Assembly (NCBI GenBank): GCA_021155965.1
Contig: JAJNBJ010000008.1
Span: 56,431-120,430 of the forward strand
DNA: 64,000 bases
Direction: 5' to 3'
Source of the DNA: Flavipsychrobacter sp.
GTDB taxonomy: Bacteria; Bacteroidota; Bacteroidia; Chitinophagales; Chitinophagaceae
The translations under genes were made by a program, and so were the position numbers. This document shows positions 16,064 through 24,715 of the stretch, in pieces; the stretch's first letter is position 1; each line of letters starts with the position of its first letter. The notes under the pieces were generated by a model that worked only from the letters and a program-made list of their open reading frames with translations, made no database searches and was not told the DNA's origin.

Positions 16064-16918
16064 TCAATTCTCATTTGCCGATGCTTTGGTATCATGCACC
16101 GGCATAGAGTAGAACATTTCCGGCAACCGGTTCAGCTCTTTCTTTACCCTGTTCAATATAGCATGTCTTAAAGACCCTTCTTTTTTAAATACGCGTGGAA
16201 ATGTCCAGGCACGGGCTTTATCCAGTCTTAATTGCCTGATCTTACCAAAGCGCATCAGATCAAAACACATCCTGCCATCTTCACCTCTTATATTGCGCAT
16301 CACATAGCCAACTTTCAAGGCATACTCCCTAACAAATCCCATGCTTATGCCATACGCATTTAAAAATGGTCTTTTGAACTGCCTCAATTCTGCTACAATA
16401 TCTTTCAGTTTTTCGTGTATATACAACATCCAACGCGGATAGTCTCTTTCACCTATAAAGGAATAACGGCCATATACACATACTACTTCCGGCTGCAGTA
16501 ACTCATGTACCATTTCATCTATCCACACATCAGGATATATGGCGTCTGCATCTGCTATCAATATATACTTACCGCGTGCATTTTCCAACCCCAACTGGCG
16601 TGCCGGCCCCCAGCCCTGCATCGGTTGGAAAAAGCTTCTGACGTTCAGCTTGTCAAGTACCACCTGGGTATTGTCAGTGGAGTTGTTATTGACAACTACT
16701 ATCTCGAAAGGATAGCCCGTCTTCATCCGGCAAAGGCTGCTTATAGTTTGCAGAATATTGACTTCTTCGTTCCAGGCACATATAACAACACTCACAAGCG
16801 GACAATTGCTTTGTACCATATCCAGTTTAGCATTTATTGTATCGAATAAATGCTGAGGTACTTCTTCGAAACAGTTATAATCAAAAATATGCTCGTCTAC
16901 CCAACTTGGATTTTTCAT
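16064..16918 (-). CDS. Glycosyltransferase family 2
   Basis: 284 aa, ATG start; last gene of the exopolysaccharide run. A GT-A fold is indicated by VSVVICAWNEEVNILQTI near residue 42, the nucleotide-sugar region EIVVVNNNSTDN, and the metal-binding DXD-like DADAIYPDVW around residue 125. The ARQLGLENARGKYIL segment is the usual pre-DXD helix. The C-terminal third lacks membrane spans, so it is a soluble or peripherally bound enzyme. It should add a sugar to the lipid-linked repeat unit in the cytoplasm; donor and linkage cannot be told. It starts 14 bp after the stop of the GT-B gene, so the two are co-transcribed. Confidence 0.88.
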   Translation of the reverse strand: MKNPSWVDEHIFDYNCFEEVPQHLFDTINAKLDMVQSNCPLVSVVICAWNEEVNILQTISSLCRMKTGYPFEIVVVNNNSTDNTQVVLDKLNVRSFFQPMQGWGPARQLGLENARGKYILIADADAIYPDVWIDEMVHELLQPEVVCVYGRYSFIGERDYPRWMLYIHEKLKDIVAELRQFKRPFLNAYGISMGFVREYALKVGYVMRNIRGEDGRMCFDLMRFGKIRQLRLDKARAWTFPRVFKKEGSLRHAILNRVKKELNRLPEMFYSMPVHDTKASANEN

Positions 16919-16932
16919 AACTGAGGTTTTCG

Positions 16933-18186
16933 TTAAGCTTGTTTATCAAGGGTATATGTTTCCATTTGATGCTTTTCTTGATTAATGCCCGACATGTGGT
17001 CACTGATCAGTTCGCTAAACTCATCACCGCGACGTTCCCAAGTATTTTGACCTGCTATTGCCAACCTGGCCTGCTTTTGTTCCTCTGTATCATTATATAG
17101 TCCAATTAGAATAGCCTCTGCAAATGATGCAGCATCATTGCAATAAGCAACTGTTGACAACGTAAAGTCCTTAAGGTCAGTATTAAAATTTGTTGCAACT
17201 ACCGGTTTACCCGACCCTAAATATTCAAAAAGCTTGAGTGGAAAAATATTTTCACTGAACTCGTCTTTCTTAAACGGTATGATAGCCACATCAAATCCTT
17301 TCAGTACCTGCGGCATTTGCTCGTAAGGAACGGGGCCTGTTAAATGAATATTAGGCCTTTCGTAAAACCACTGTGGAACAAGCTCTGAAGATATTGGCCC
17401 GGTGAAAACAAAGCTGATTTCTTTATGCACTCTGGTGAGCTGGTCGATTAGCGCATAATCCAGTCTTCTTTCGACAGTGCCAAAATAACCCACAATGGGC
17501 CTTTTTATTCCACTCAGGCAATCATGAACCGGCAGCTCGGGTTGCAATGCTTTATTACTATGGGTTATATCTGCTGCATTAGGCACAAAAAAAGTATTCT
17601 TATTGAACTTCGCTTTTTCATCAAATAGCTTCTTACTTGTGCATATCACCATTTCGCTTTCTTTTACTATTTGCTGCTCAGATACAAGGCCATGTTTACG
17701 GTCGCAGGAAAAAACGATCGGATCAACACAATGATAAACGGCCAACTTTGGTGATAATAACCTGCCCAGATCAGGATAGTAAAAATTGAATGAATTAATA
17801 AATATATAACTGTTTATCTTGAACCTTTTAATGATTTGCTTGACCCGGTGAATAATGATCCTTTCATTGACCTTCAATATAGACCTGTATAATTTACTTT
17901 CAGGCAACCAGTTTATAGAAATCAACGGTGGCGTTATCAACACTTTTAAATTTGGCAAGGTTGTATTTATCAGTTTGTCCGAATTAAATGGGAAATATTC
18001 TTTTCGCCTTTTCACCTCCTTCCCATTCCTGTTAAAAATATAGTCCTTCCAGGTGTATGGGTTCTCAATAAAGTATACATTGTTATTCAGCGCGAGGTGT
18101 TTCGCAAGTGTATAGATCGTAGATTCGATCTTATCATCAAACTTAGATAACCCTAGTATAAAAATATTCTGATCCTTTAGTTGCAT
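16933..18186 (-). CDS. Glycosyltransferase, GT-B fold (family 1/4-like)
   Basis: 417 aa, ATG 18186, overlapping the stop of the Wzy-like gene by 10 bp. The N-terminal half carries the acceptor-side fold (NIFILGLSKFDDKIESTIY). The C-terminal half has PIVGYFGTVERRLDYALI, IHLTGPVPYEQMPQVLKGFD and PLKLFEYLGSGKPVVAT, the E-x7-E type donor-binding motif of GT-B enzymes. The layout is similar to teichuronic-acid TuaH-like and other exopolysaccharide transferases. It should extend the undecaprenyl-linked oligosaccharide in the cytoplasm. Sugar specificity is unknown. Confidence 0.87.
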   Translation of the reverse strand: MQLKDQNIFILGLSKFDDKIESTIYTLAKHLALNNNVYFIENPYTWKDYIFNRNGKEVKRRKEYFPFNSDKLINTTLPNLKVLITPPLISINWLPESKLYRSILKVNERIIIHRVKQIIKRFKINSYIFINSFNFYYPDLGRLLSPKLAVYHCVDPIVFSCDRKHGLVSEQQIVKESEMVICTSKKLFDEKAKFNKNTFFVPNAADITHSNKALQPELPVHDCLSGIKRPIVGYFGTVERRLDYALIDQLTRVHKEISFVFTGPISSELVPQWFYERPNIHLTGPVPYEQMPQVLKGFDVAIIPFKKDEFSENIFPLKLFEYLGSGKPVVATNFNTDLKDFTLSTVAYCNDAASFAEAILIGLYNDTEEQKQARLAIAGQNTWERRGDEFSELISDHMSGINQEKHQMETYTLDKQA

Positions 18187-19658
18187 AGCTTGTCCTTTTC
18201 AATTGTTTTTTCCTTATCTAACTTTAATGTAACACTCAATAATGCAATAGCCAGGTAGAAATAGACATTTACAGGATATTGCACCAATGCCTCTTGCGGG
18301 TAATTGCCTATATGCAAGGCAAATATGATCATTACCATTGCCAGGCAATAACTCCTAAGCTCAGGATCACGTATTTTGAAATAGTTCACTATACCTGTCT
18401 TCAGCACGATGAACATGAATGTGCAAAAAATGAACAATCCTACCCAGCCAAGCTCCACGGCAACACGCACATAACCACTGTCCGGTGGAAAATGAGCGAG
18501 GTAGGAATTCGGACTGAAGCGCCGTCCCCAAACACCCGTTGAGCCAATGCCACCGCCCAAAGGATGAGATTGGATATACGGTTGTATTTTCTTCTGGTTG
18601 CTCAGCCTTAAATTGTAAGAGGCATCCTTGCCGGGTTTAAAGGCACTCTGGAAACGGTAAAGGGTATAATTGGAGGTAGGCACAAAAATGAGGAATATAG
18701 TTACCAACAAAATAGCCAGCCCTGTAACCATAACCTTCCAGTTATACTTGAGAATGGCGAACAAAAGAAACGATGCAGGCAGTAAGACATATGCACCTCG
18801 TGTACCGGAGTATAGCATAGAATAGATAAAAAGACAACCCAGCAATACAAGAACAATTTTCTTCCAGCGAAGCATGGGCCCTGTTATCAGACAAAAACAT
18901 AGAATAGAGCTGATAACCATATTGTAGGCAAATGCAACGGGATCGGAGAAAATGGAATGTTTGCGCCAGTGGTTGCCTATAAAGTACAGGCTTGCAGTAA
19001 GCGGATCGGATTTAATGGCTGCCATTTCGAAATCTGCAAAGCCAAAGAACTCCTGCTTCAATGCATATATGGCGGCTACGAAGCTCAGGCATATCCATAA
19101 TTTGAAAATGGTGCGGATGAATTGAACATCCTTTATAAAAAAGCGGAAAAGAAAATAGGAAACGGTAATAAATGCAATGGGCCTTACAGCATAAAGCCAT
19201 GCTGATCGCGACTCAGCGGCCGGATTAATCACTTCCAGAACGTTATAGCATATCCACACAATAATTACTGTGCTGATACTTCCGCGAAAAATGCTCCAGT
19301 CCTTTATATACTTCTGTTTCAGGAAGAAACTGACCACTAACAGGAAAACTAACGCATCCATGACAATGCCTACGGGATAATCTGTAGCCAACTTGCTGAA
19401 AAACATGACGATATACGCCAGTGTCAATAAAACCAGTATGCCCTTCTGCGGCTGTGTGAGTATCACATAGATCGTAGGAACAGCAAATATGCCCGCCAGT
19501 ACCATGAAAAATGATGCTGGGCCGGAATTCAGGATGATATATGCCAGCAATAGCGAGGTAATCAAGACCGAGCATGCGATCAAAGGCATATTAAGCCTAT
19601 TACCCGGGGAATCGGGCTTGTATGGATTTAAAGTTATATTGTCGAATTGCCGGTACAT
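18177..19658 (-). CDS. O-antigen ligase/polymerase family (Wzy-like) membrane protein
   Basis: 493 aa with about 12 hydrophobic spans and a large periplasmic loop. The Wzy_C-type signature is visible as GTRGAYVLLPASFLLF followed ~60 residues later by HPLGGGIGSTGVWG and HFPPDSGYVRVAVELGWVGL, the His-containing loop conserved in O-antigen ligases and polymerases. It should polymerise repeat units in the periplasm after flipping by the Wzx-like protein (29304-30635), with the Wzc-like protein setting length. Start ATG 19658; the small membrane protein ORF ends 12 bp upstream of it. Confidence 0.87.
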   Translation of the reverse strand: MYRQFDNITLNPYKPDSPGNRLNMPLIACSVLITSLLLAYIILNSGPASFFMVLAGIFAVPTIYVILTQPQKGILVLLTLAYIVMFFSKLATDYPVGIVMDALVFLLVVSFFLKQKYIKDWSIFRGSISTVIIVWICYNVLEVINPAAESRSAWLYAVRPIAFITVSYFLFRFFIKDVQFIRTIFKLWICLSFVAAIYALKQEFFGFADFEMAAIKSDPLTASLYFIGNHWRKHSIFSDPVAFAYNMVISSILCFCLITGPMLRWKKIVLVLLGCLFIYSMLYSGTRGAYVLLPASFLLFAILKYNWKVMVTGLAILLVTIFLIFVPTSNYTLYRFQSAFKPGKDASYNLRLSNQKKIQPYIQSHPLGGGIGSTGVWGRRFSPNSYLAHFPPDSGYVRVAVELGWVGLFIFCTFMFIVLKTGIVNYFKIRDPELRSYCLAMVMIIFALHIGNYPQEALVQYPVNVYFYLAIALLSVTLKLDKEKTIEKDKLCN

Positions 19659-19670
19659 TATCGCTTACTT

Positions 19671-19793
19671 TTAAAACAGTACTAGTTTCAGAAAGAAGAA
19701 ATAGACAGAAATAAATGCTATGATCACCGCTATCGTACGCAGAATGTTTATTCTTCTTTGGGATTCCGCTCTATTAATAACATGCTTGTTCAT
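19671..19793 (-). CDS. Small single-span membrane protein in the exopolysaccharide operon
   Basis: 40 aa, ATG 19793 to TAA 19671. It begins MNKHVINRAESQRR, a basic cytoplasmic segment, followed by one long hydrophobic helix (ILRTIAVIIAFISVYFFFL) and a short tail KLVLF. The positive-inside rule predicts an N-in orientation. It sits in the 150-bp gap between the Wzc-like gene (16 bp upstream) and the Wzy-like gene (12 bp downstream), same strand and operon-like spacing. I do not recognise a family. It could be an assembly or regulatory partner of Wzc or Wzy; this is inferred from position only. Confidence 0.65.
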   Translation of the reverse strand: MNKHVINRAESQRRINILRTIAVIIAFISVYFFFLKLVLF

Positions 19794-19808
19794 AATAACT
19801 ATGTGTTT

Positions 19809-22019
19809 TTAGCTATACGCAACAGCTTGTGGTTTCGGTTGCGCTATCAATAAGTTATAGTTTATTTTAGCAGGCACAGGTGTTTGCACTACTTTATTCA
19901 GGACCATTCCTGATAACCTGGAACCTAATTGTTTAAGGTATTGTACATGCTGTCCGGCAGTAGCGTTAATTTGCCCCCCTGATTCAAATACAACTGCAAC
20001 TTTATCTGCAAAACTGATCCACTCTTTGGCATTTGCCTTGTTAATACTATCGAGGGCTGAAGTTTCCACAATGATCACATTGAAAACAGACTTCAGTGCA
20101 GCAAAAAACTCTTTTATATTTTCAGTAGTACTTAACTCCAGCAATGAGTTATCGCCACCTTTATTACCAATAATGCTTATAGCATCGTTCACGGTGGCAT
20201 AAGTGCCGCCGTTGTCGTTCAAAAACTTTTCAATAAAGAATGGCGCATCTATAGTATTGCTGATATCAGGGTGCATAAAATTGCCATCAATCAACAGCAC
20301 TCTTTTATTCACCTTTGAGAAAGCATAAGCAAGGCTCATGGCCAGGAATGTCTTCCCTTCTCCTTCTTTAATACTGGTAACTGCCAATACGCTGCCATCC
20401 TGTATCTCATTCTCTATTTCATGGCGAATGCAACGCAGGGAATTTTTGAAAACGGCATTACCTGCATCAGGTACTTTATCATCCCAAAGATCGTGCAGGT
20501 TCAAAGCTTCTCCATTAATGCGGTTCAATGTTCCAATAACCGGTATGTCGATAGAACTATGTAATTGCTCAGATGTCTGAATGGACCTATCAAAGTAGAA
20601 CATAGCAAAGCACACCATGAGGCACAATACAAGGCTGGCTATGGTTGAAAAAGCAACCAGCAATATCTTTTTGCCGGGAACAGGATCGCCGGGCACTGCC
20701 TTCTCCACCAACCTTACTGGCACACTATAACTAGCCTCAAGGCTTGCCTGGTTGTATTTCTGTAAAACATCGAGGTATTCTTTGTTGGTAACATCTATCT
20801 TAGCCTGGTATGCCTGTATTGTTGCCAGGTTAGGTACCAGCCTTTGCAAATTTCCCTTTAGTTTACCGATCTCGTTGTTAATTGTCTGCACACTGTTTTG
20901 TGCAAGGTCTTTCGAAATTTCGAGACTAAGTTTCTGAGTTACAAGATTCTCCTTAGCTACGTTGGGATTGTAGGCATAATTATCAGTTTGGGTATATATC
21001 TGAGATGTCAGCTTTTTCTGAAGCGTATCGATCCTTGCTTTGTATTTTTCATTGAAACCACTTTGCACATAAGCATCATTCAGCACATTTATCTGGTCTT
21101 TGGTTTTAACGATCTCAGAATTAATGGTTGCCATGCTGCTTTCCAGATACTTGCGGTTGTCGGGACTAAACTTATTATTAATGTTTCTCAAAGCAACCGA
21201 ATAGGCAACCATATCTTTTTCAGCAGTGCCCTTTTTGGTTTCCATATCCGCAATTTGCTCGTATATGGTTTTCGCCTGGTCGTCAATATTCAAAATCCCA
21301 TTATCAATTTTATATTGCTTCAGCAACTCGTTTTGAGCGATCAACTCACCCTGTTTCACCCGCACAAGGCTGTCAAGGTATTTTACAGAGCGGCTCCTAT
21401 TGGCTGTATGCACTGTTGTATAATAATCAATGAACTCACTTGACAATGTATTGAGCACAAACGCAGAAAGTTGGGGGTTCTCTGACTTGAATTCCAGGTT
21501 TATATACTGGCTGTTATCCATCCGCCATGCAGATAATTGCTTTCTTAAAGACTCCTTATCATAGTGCATTGACTTGAGCAGCTTATGCATTGATTTTTCG
21601 TTGCTATTCAGCGGATTTAGTGTTCTCTTCTCCGTATACAGTGCATTGAAAGCCTGAAGGGTAGTTGCCTTTTCTGTTTGGCTCATCGATGCCAATGACT
21701 TAGCCGATTTACGAAAAGCACTGTTGTTTTCAAGGTCGTGTATCATGAGTTTATAAGAGACCTGATCCAAAATTTTATCCATCGTAATGGTTTGAAGCAG
21801 GTTATCAAACTCTTCGCTAACCCTTGAGTCCGGCTGCGAGTTGTCATTTACCAATTGCTGAGACCTGTCAGCAATGGATGACGTAAGCCGGGCATTAGAG
21901 ACATATTTATCAGGCAGCTTCTTCGCAATGATGTATGAGGCTATTGCAGTAACAAGAGGCACTAATATCAATACCGCCCTATAACGTTTCAGCGACTTTA
22001 AAAAATTCAGGAGTTCCAT
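19809..22019 (-). CDS. Wzc/GumC-like polysaccharide copolymerase with C-terminal BY-kinase-type ATPase
   Basis: 736 aa. A Wzz-type N-terminus (NFLKSLKRYRAVLILVPLVTA, span ~15-35) is followed by a long periplasmic region with coiled-coil segments (~200-420), a PxxP-containing second span near residue 450 (VPGKKILLVAFSTIASLVLC), and a cytoplasmic ATPase. The ATPase shows a Walker A variant EGEGKTFLAM, Walker A' RVLLIDGNFMHP and a late VIIVETSALDS strand. The canonical DxD of Walker A' is DGN here, and the extreme C-terminus has only two Tyr rather than a Tyr cluster, so kinase activity is uncertain. It should control polymer length and couple Wzy to export across the envelope. Confidence 0.9.
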   Translation of the reverse strand: MELLNFLKSLKRYRAVLILVPLVTAIASYIIAKKLPDKYVSNARLTSSIADRSQQLVNDNSQPDSRVSEEFDNLLQTITMDKILDQVSYKLMIHDLENNSAFRKSAKSLASMSQTEKATTLQAFNALYTEKRTLNPLNSNEKSMHKLLKSMHYDKESLRKQLSAWRMDNSQYINLEFKSENPQLSAFVLNTLSSEFIDYYTTVHTANRSRSVKYLDSLVRVKQGELIAQNELLKQYKIDNGILNIDDQAKTIYEQIADMETKKGTAEKDMVAYSVALRNINNKFSPDNRKYLESSMATINSEIVKTKDQINVLNDAYVQSGFNEKYKARIDTLQKKLTSQIYTQTDNYAYNPNVAKENLVTQKLSLEISKDLAQNSVQTINNEIGKLKGNLQRLVPNLATIQAYQAKIDVTNKEYLDVLQKYNQASLEASYSVPVRLVEKAVPGDPVPGKKILLVAFSTIASLVLCLMVCFAMFYFDRSIQTSEQLHSSIDIPVIGTLNRINGEALNLHDLWDDKVPDAGNAVFKNSLRCIRHEIENEIQDGSVLAVTSIKEGEGKTFLAMSLAYAFSKVNKRVLLIDGNFMHPDISNTIDAPFFIEKFLNDNGGTYATVNDAISIIGNKGGDNSLLELSTTENIKEFFAALKSVFNVIIVETSALDSINKANAKEWISFADKVAVVFESGGQINATAGQHVQYLKQLGSRLSGMVLNKVVQTPVPAKINYNLLIAQPKPQAVAYS

Positions 22020-22032
22020 ACAGTAGTGTTTA

Positions 22033-22719
22033 TCAATTAACTTTTATACTTTCCAGAGATGTGCCCAAGAGTTGTTCCAGGCTACTTTTTGCGATTAGCA
22101 TCGCTGCCTCCGCGTTTATCTTTTCCTGGCTATAGCTTGATACAGAGATCAATACCTGGTTATAGCTATCAAAGGTCACTTCACCCTTTTCGAATTTATA
22201 CTTCACATGCTTCAGCATATCATCTACATCAGCCACGGCTTTAGATTTCAGCCTCAGGACGTTCTTTTGCTGTATATAGGTATAGTACCTTTTCCGTATT
22301 TCCTGCACAACATCCAGATCGATCACTTCCTTGTCCATTTGGGTGGCTATATACTCCTGCTTAGCTCCTTTGATAATTGAAGGTTTTTGTAATACAGAAC
22401 CAACATTCAGGAATAACCCAACCTGGTAACCATTCAAGGAGCTATTATAAGTGCCTCTTTGATCATAAACATTATACATATTCGGAGAATAGACGTAACC
22501 CAAAGTGGCAAAATCGAATACACCCCACTTAGCTTTATCATAAGCTGCCTTAGACGCGGCAGTTTTTGCAGTCGTATATTTAAACTTTGGGTAGTTTGCC
22601 TTGCCGATCTCGATAAGCTTATCAAGATATGGCTGGGAGACATCTTCCATCATGGACACCTGTGCCCGAAGGCCGGTCCAGATGAAACATATAGTTGCGA
22701 GAATAACTAACTTTTTCAT
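22033..22719 (-). CDS. Half-length TolC-like outer membrane channel protein
   Basis: 228 aa from ATG 22719 (MKKLVILATICFIWTGLRAQ, signal peptide); the open frame begins further upstream but overlaps the preceding gene and lacks a signal. The body resembles one TolC/OEP repeat: long amphipathic helices with ASKAAYDKAKWGVFDFATLGY, then YQVGLFLNVGSVL (beta-barrel-like), then helices ending SSLEQLLGTSLESI. Classical TolC proteins have two such repeats in ~430-500 aa; this has one. It lies 11 bp after the sugar transferase and 13 bp before the Wzc-like gene, so it may supply the outer-membrane step. No Wza-type export protein is seen in the window. Confidence 0.75.
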   Translation of the reverse strand: MKKLVILATICFIWTGLRAQVSMMEDVSQPYLDKLIEIGKANYPKFKYTTAKTAASKAAYDKAKWGVFDFATLGYVYSPNMYNVYDQRGTYNSSLNGYQVGLFLNVGSVLQKPSIIKGAKQEYIATQMDKEVIDLDVVQEIRKRYYTYIQQKNVLRLKSKAVADVDDMLKHVKYKFEKGEVTFDSYNQVLISVSSYSQEKINAEAAMLIAKSSLEQLLGTSLESIKVN

Positions 22720-22729
22720 TTTGCGGGGT

Positions 22730-23803
22730 TTAATCATCAGACCTTTGAAGGAATGCAAAGGGAGTTTGCGCAAGAATTTTTAGATCAAATAGCATTGAAT
22801 TCTTCTTTGCGTAGAAATTATCAAGGCGTTTCCTTTCCCTTTCGGATATTTCCCTTTTTGCGCGGCAGATCTGCCACAGACCTGTAAGGCCTGCAGGAGC
22901 CAGGAACCGCCATGACCAATCATCAGACGTAAGCATCTCAGCTTCATAGAATGGCAGGGGCCTGTTACCGACAACCGACATATCACCCTTAAGGATATTG
23001 ATCAGCTGCGGAAGTTCATCAATGCTGGTCTTCCTGATAAAACGACCAACTCTCGTGATCCTTGGATCGTTTTTGATCTTAAAGAAAACAGTTTTGCCGT
23101 TTTCTACCTTGTATTCGTTCTGAGCGGTCAATTCAGTGAGTTTCTTATCTGCGTTCACATACATTGACCTGAACTTATAAAAGTCGAACACCTTAAAACC
23201 AGTTCCTACCCTTCTGCTCTTATAAACAATCGGGCCTTTGGATTCAAGGCGCACACATATCGCAGTTATGAGTAGCAACGGAGATATTAACAGCAATGCG
23301 AAGGAGGAAAAGATGATATCAAATATGCGTTTTGCCAATGGCAGCACATAGTGAGGCACATCTTTATGCAGCTCGGTCAATGTTGGTTTGATCATTTTGA
23401 ACTTCACTAAGAAGGTCAGACGCTCAATGATATCAGTTACCGCATAAGGTGCTTCATAATAATCATGTACGCCAAGCTTCTTCGCACGCGCTTCCCATGC
23501 AGGATTGTGCTGATCGGACAGTAATACTATGATCATACCTTTCAGGAGAATATTTTTCCTGAACTTTTCGATCATCCTGAAACATTCTTCACGTTCATCT
23601 ATCTCAATCAGCAATACATCAGGCAGCGTAGTGATGGATTGATCCATTAAATATCTTTCCAGTTTCCTCAGGGATTCGCATTCTTTGAATTCGGCGTATT
23701 CTGCAAAGCAATAAGCAGCTTCTTTTGCAAAGATTGATGAGAGATAGCCGGTAATGCTGAACCGGGTCGTGCTTTCTACATCAAGCAGCAGTTTGTGTTC
23801 CAT
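22730..23803 (-). CDS. Priming sugar-1-phosphate transferase with degenerate N-terminal receiver domain
   Basis: 357 aa from ATG 23803; an upstream in-frame TTG (23827) is less likely. Residues ~1-125 have a response-regulator-like alternation (DVLLIEIDE, GMIIVLLSD, GVHDYYEAPY), but the receiver's invariant Lys is replaced (YYEAPY), so it is probably a pseudo-receiver. After a single span (IFDIIFSSFALLLISPLLLI) comes a PF02397-type bacterial sugar transferase: GPIVYKSRRVGTGFKVFDFY, KFRSM, RVGRFIRKTSIDELPQLINI, GNRPLP and GLTGLWQ. Enzymes of this class (WcaJ/ExoY/WbaP) transfer hexose-1-phosphate to undecaprenyl phosphate. It overlaps the preceding response regulator gene by 23 bp, so the two are translationally linked. 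Confidence 0.88.
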   Translation of the reverse strand: MEHKLLLDVESTTRFSITGYLSSIFAKEAAYCFAEYAEFKECESLRKLERYLMDQSITTLPDVLLIEIDEREECFRMIEKFRKNILLKGMIIVLLSDQHNPAWEARAKKLGVHDYYEAPYAVTDIIERLTFLVKFKMIKPTLTELHKDVPHYVLPLAKRIFDIIFSSFALLLISPLLLITAICVRLESKGPIVYKSRRVGTGFKVFDFYKFRSMYVNADKKLTELTAQNEYKVENGKTVFFKIKNDPRITRVGRFIRKTSIDELPQLINILKGDMSVVGNRPLPFYEAEMLTSDDWSWRFLAPAGLTGLWQICRAKREISERERKRLDNFYAKKNSMLFDLKILAQTPFAFLQRSDD

Positions 23804-24179
23804 AGTTGGTTGAGAGTAAGTGGTCAACAGAGAAGGTTAGTTGGAGAGGATTAAAAGGCTTGGTGAAATAAGCATCAATTTGGGAAGCCCATTCCATTAA
23901 GCATTCTTCTGACTGAGGCATTGAGGATAAGACGATAATGGGGGTGTACCTGTAAAAACCGCTTATTTTAAGATTACGTATCAGGCATTTGTTGTCCATT
24001 ACCGGCATTATCAGGTCTGATATAATTAATGATGGGAAATGCCCTTCTTCAAGCCACCTGAAAGCATCCACGGCATTGGGCATTGTCACCACATTGTACT
24101 TGTCAAAGAACAGTGTATTCAAAAACTGTTGCATTGGCTCGTTATCAATTACTAGTAAAATTTCTACATCTTTTTTCAT
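23781..24179 (-). CDS. Stand-alone response regulator receiver protein
   Basis: 132 aa, ATG start, single CheY-like domain. Conserved sites are visible: acidic pocket VIDNEP near residue 11, phospho-acceptor Asp in LIISDLIMP (~55), Ser in PIIVLSSMP (~84), and Lys in YFTKPFNP (~107). No output domain follows. It is the first gene of the tight run RR, sugar transferase, TolC-like, Wzc-like and so on, overlapping the next gene by 23 bp. With the degenerate receiver of that next gene it suggests phosphorylation-dependent control of the priming step, perhaps by direct contact; this is inference. No histidine kinase lies nearby. Confidence 0.88.
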   Translation of the reverse strand: MKKDVEILLVIDNEPMQQFLNTLFFDKYNVVTMPNAVDAFRWLEEGHFPSLIISDLIMPVMDNKCLIRNLKISGFYRYTPIIVLSSMPQSEECLMEWASQIDAYFTKPFNPLQLTFSVDHLLSTNYGTQTAA

Positions 24180-24715
24180 GGTTCCGATTTTTTTAGTCTA
24201 ACAATTTTTTCCGGTCAACGACCAGGTCTTTTTCTTCCCGATCAACAGCACATTTTGTAAAATCGTTCCATTCACTCTTTATCGGCGTTCAAGCGCCGGA
24301 GATTTTAACGTTCGATCCGGGTAAAAGCCCTCGCGACCCTAAAGAATAATCAAAACACACATGCATAACTCAACTGCTAAGTGATATGGAGTGTTGCGCT
24401 TTATTTTTCAATAAGTGTTAGAAATGACAGACATACTAATGCGAAGCTATCAGATAACCTAACTTTTTGAGATCCGTGTTATGAGTAAGCATGTTAATAA
24501 CGGTAATGCATAAGATTTTTGTTAAACAAGTTTCTGATTTTAACAATGGCATTTTGCCAGGTCATATTGTGCGCATGTGTATGCTCAATATGGGTTAAAT
24601 AAGCTACATTACCCATTTAAAATGTTGAAACAAAAATAGCCTTCAACACTAGTGTTGAAGGCTATTCCGACTTTGTATCCTAACTCAGGTCAAGGATACA
24701 GATACTTCCTATTCT
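24180..24715. other. Leader region of the exopolysaccharide operon with structured segment
   Basis: No gene. On the minus strand, 24345-24282 is a GC-rich island in AT-rich DNA: GGGTCGCGAGGGCTTTTACC with GGG/CCC and CGA/TCG pairings, then a hairpin CGGCG-CTTGAA-CGCCG, followed by a ~100-nt AT-rich run to the response regulator ATG. This looks like a structured 5' UTR. I could not match it to a riboswitch class. The minus-strand terminator of the glycoside hydrolase gene lies at the other end of the gap. Confidence 0.5.
24635..24666 (-). terminator. Terminator of the glycoside hydrolase gene
   Basis: Perfect 16-bp inverted repeat (AATAGCCTTCAACACT and complement) centred on ACTAGT, followed on the minus strand by TTTTTG. 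It begins about 50 bp past the stop codon at 24716. Confidence 0.88.

Noticed and set aside
24282..24345. Operon leader considered as a cyclic di-GMP-I riboswitch because of a CTCCGGC segment
   Set aside because: The conserved receptor and tetraloop segments of that class are missing; left as an unassigned structure.
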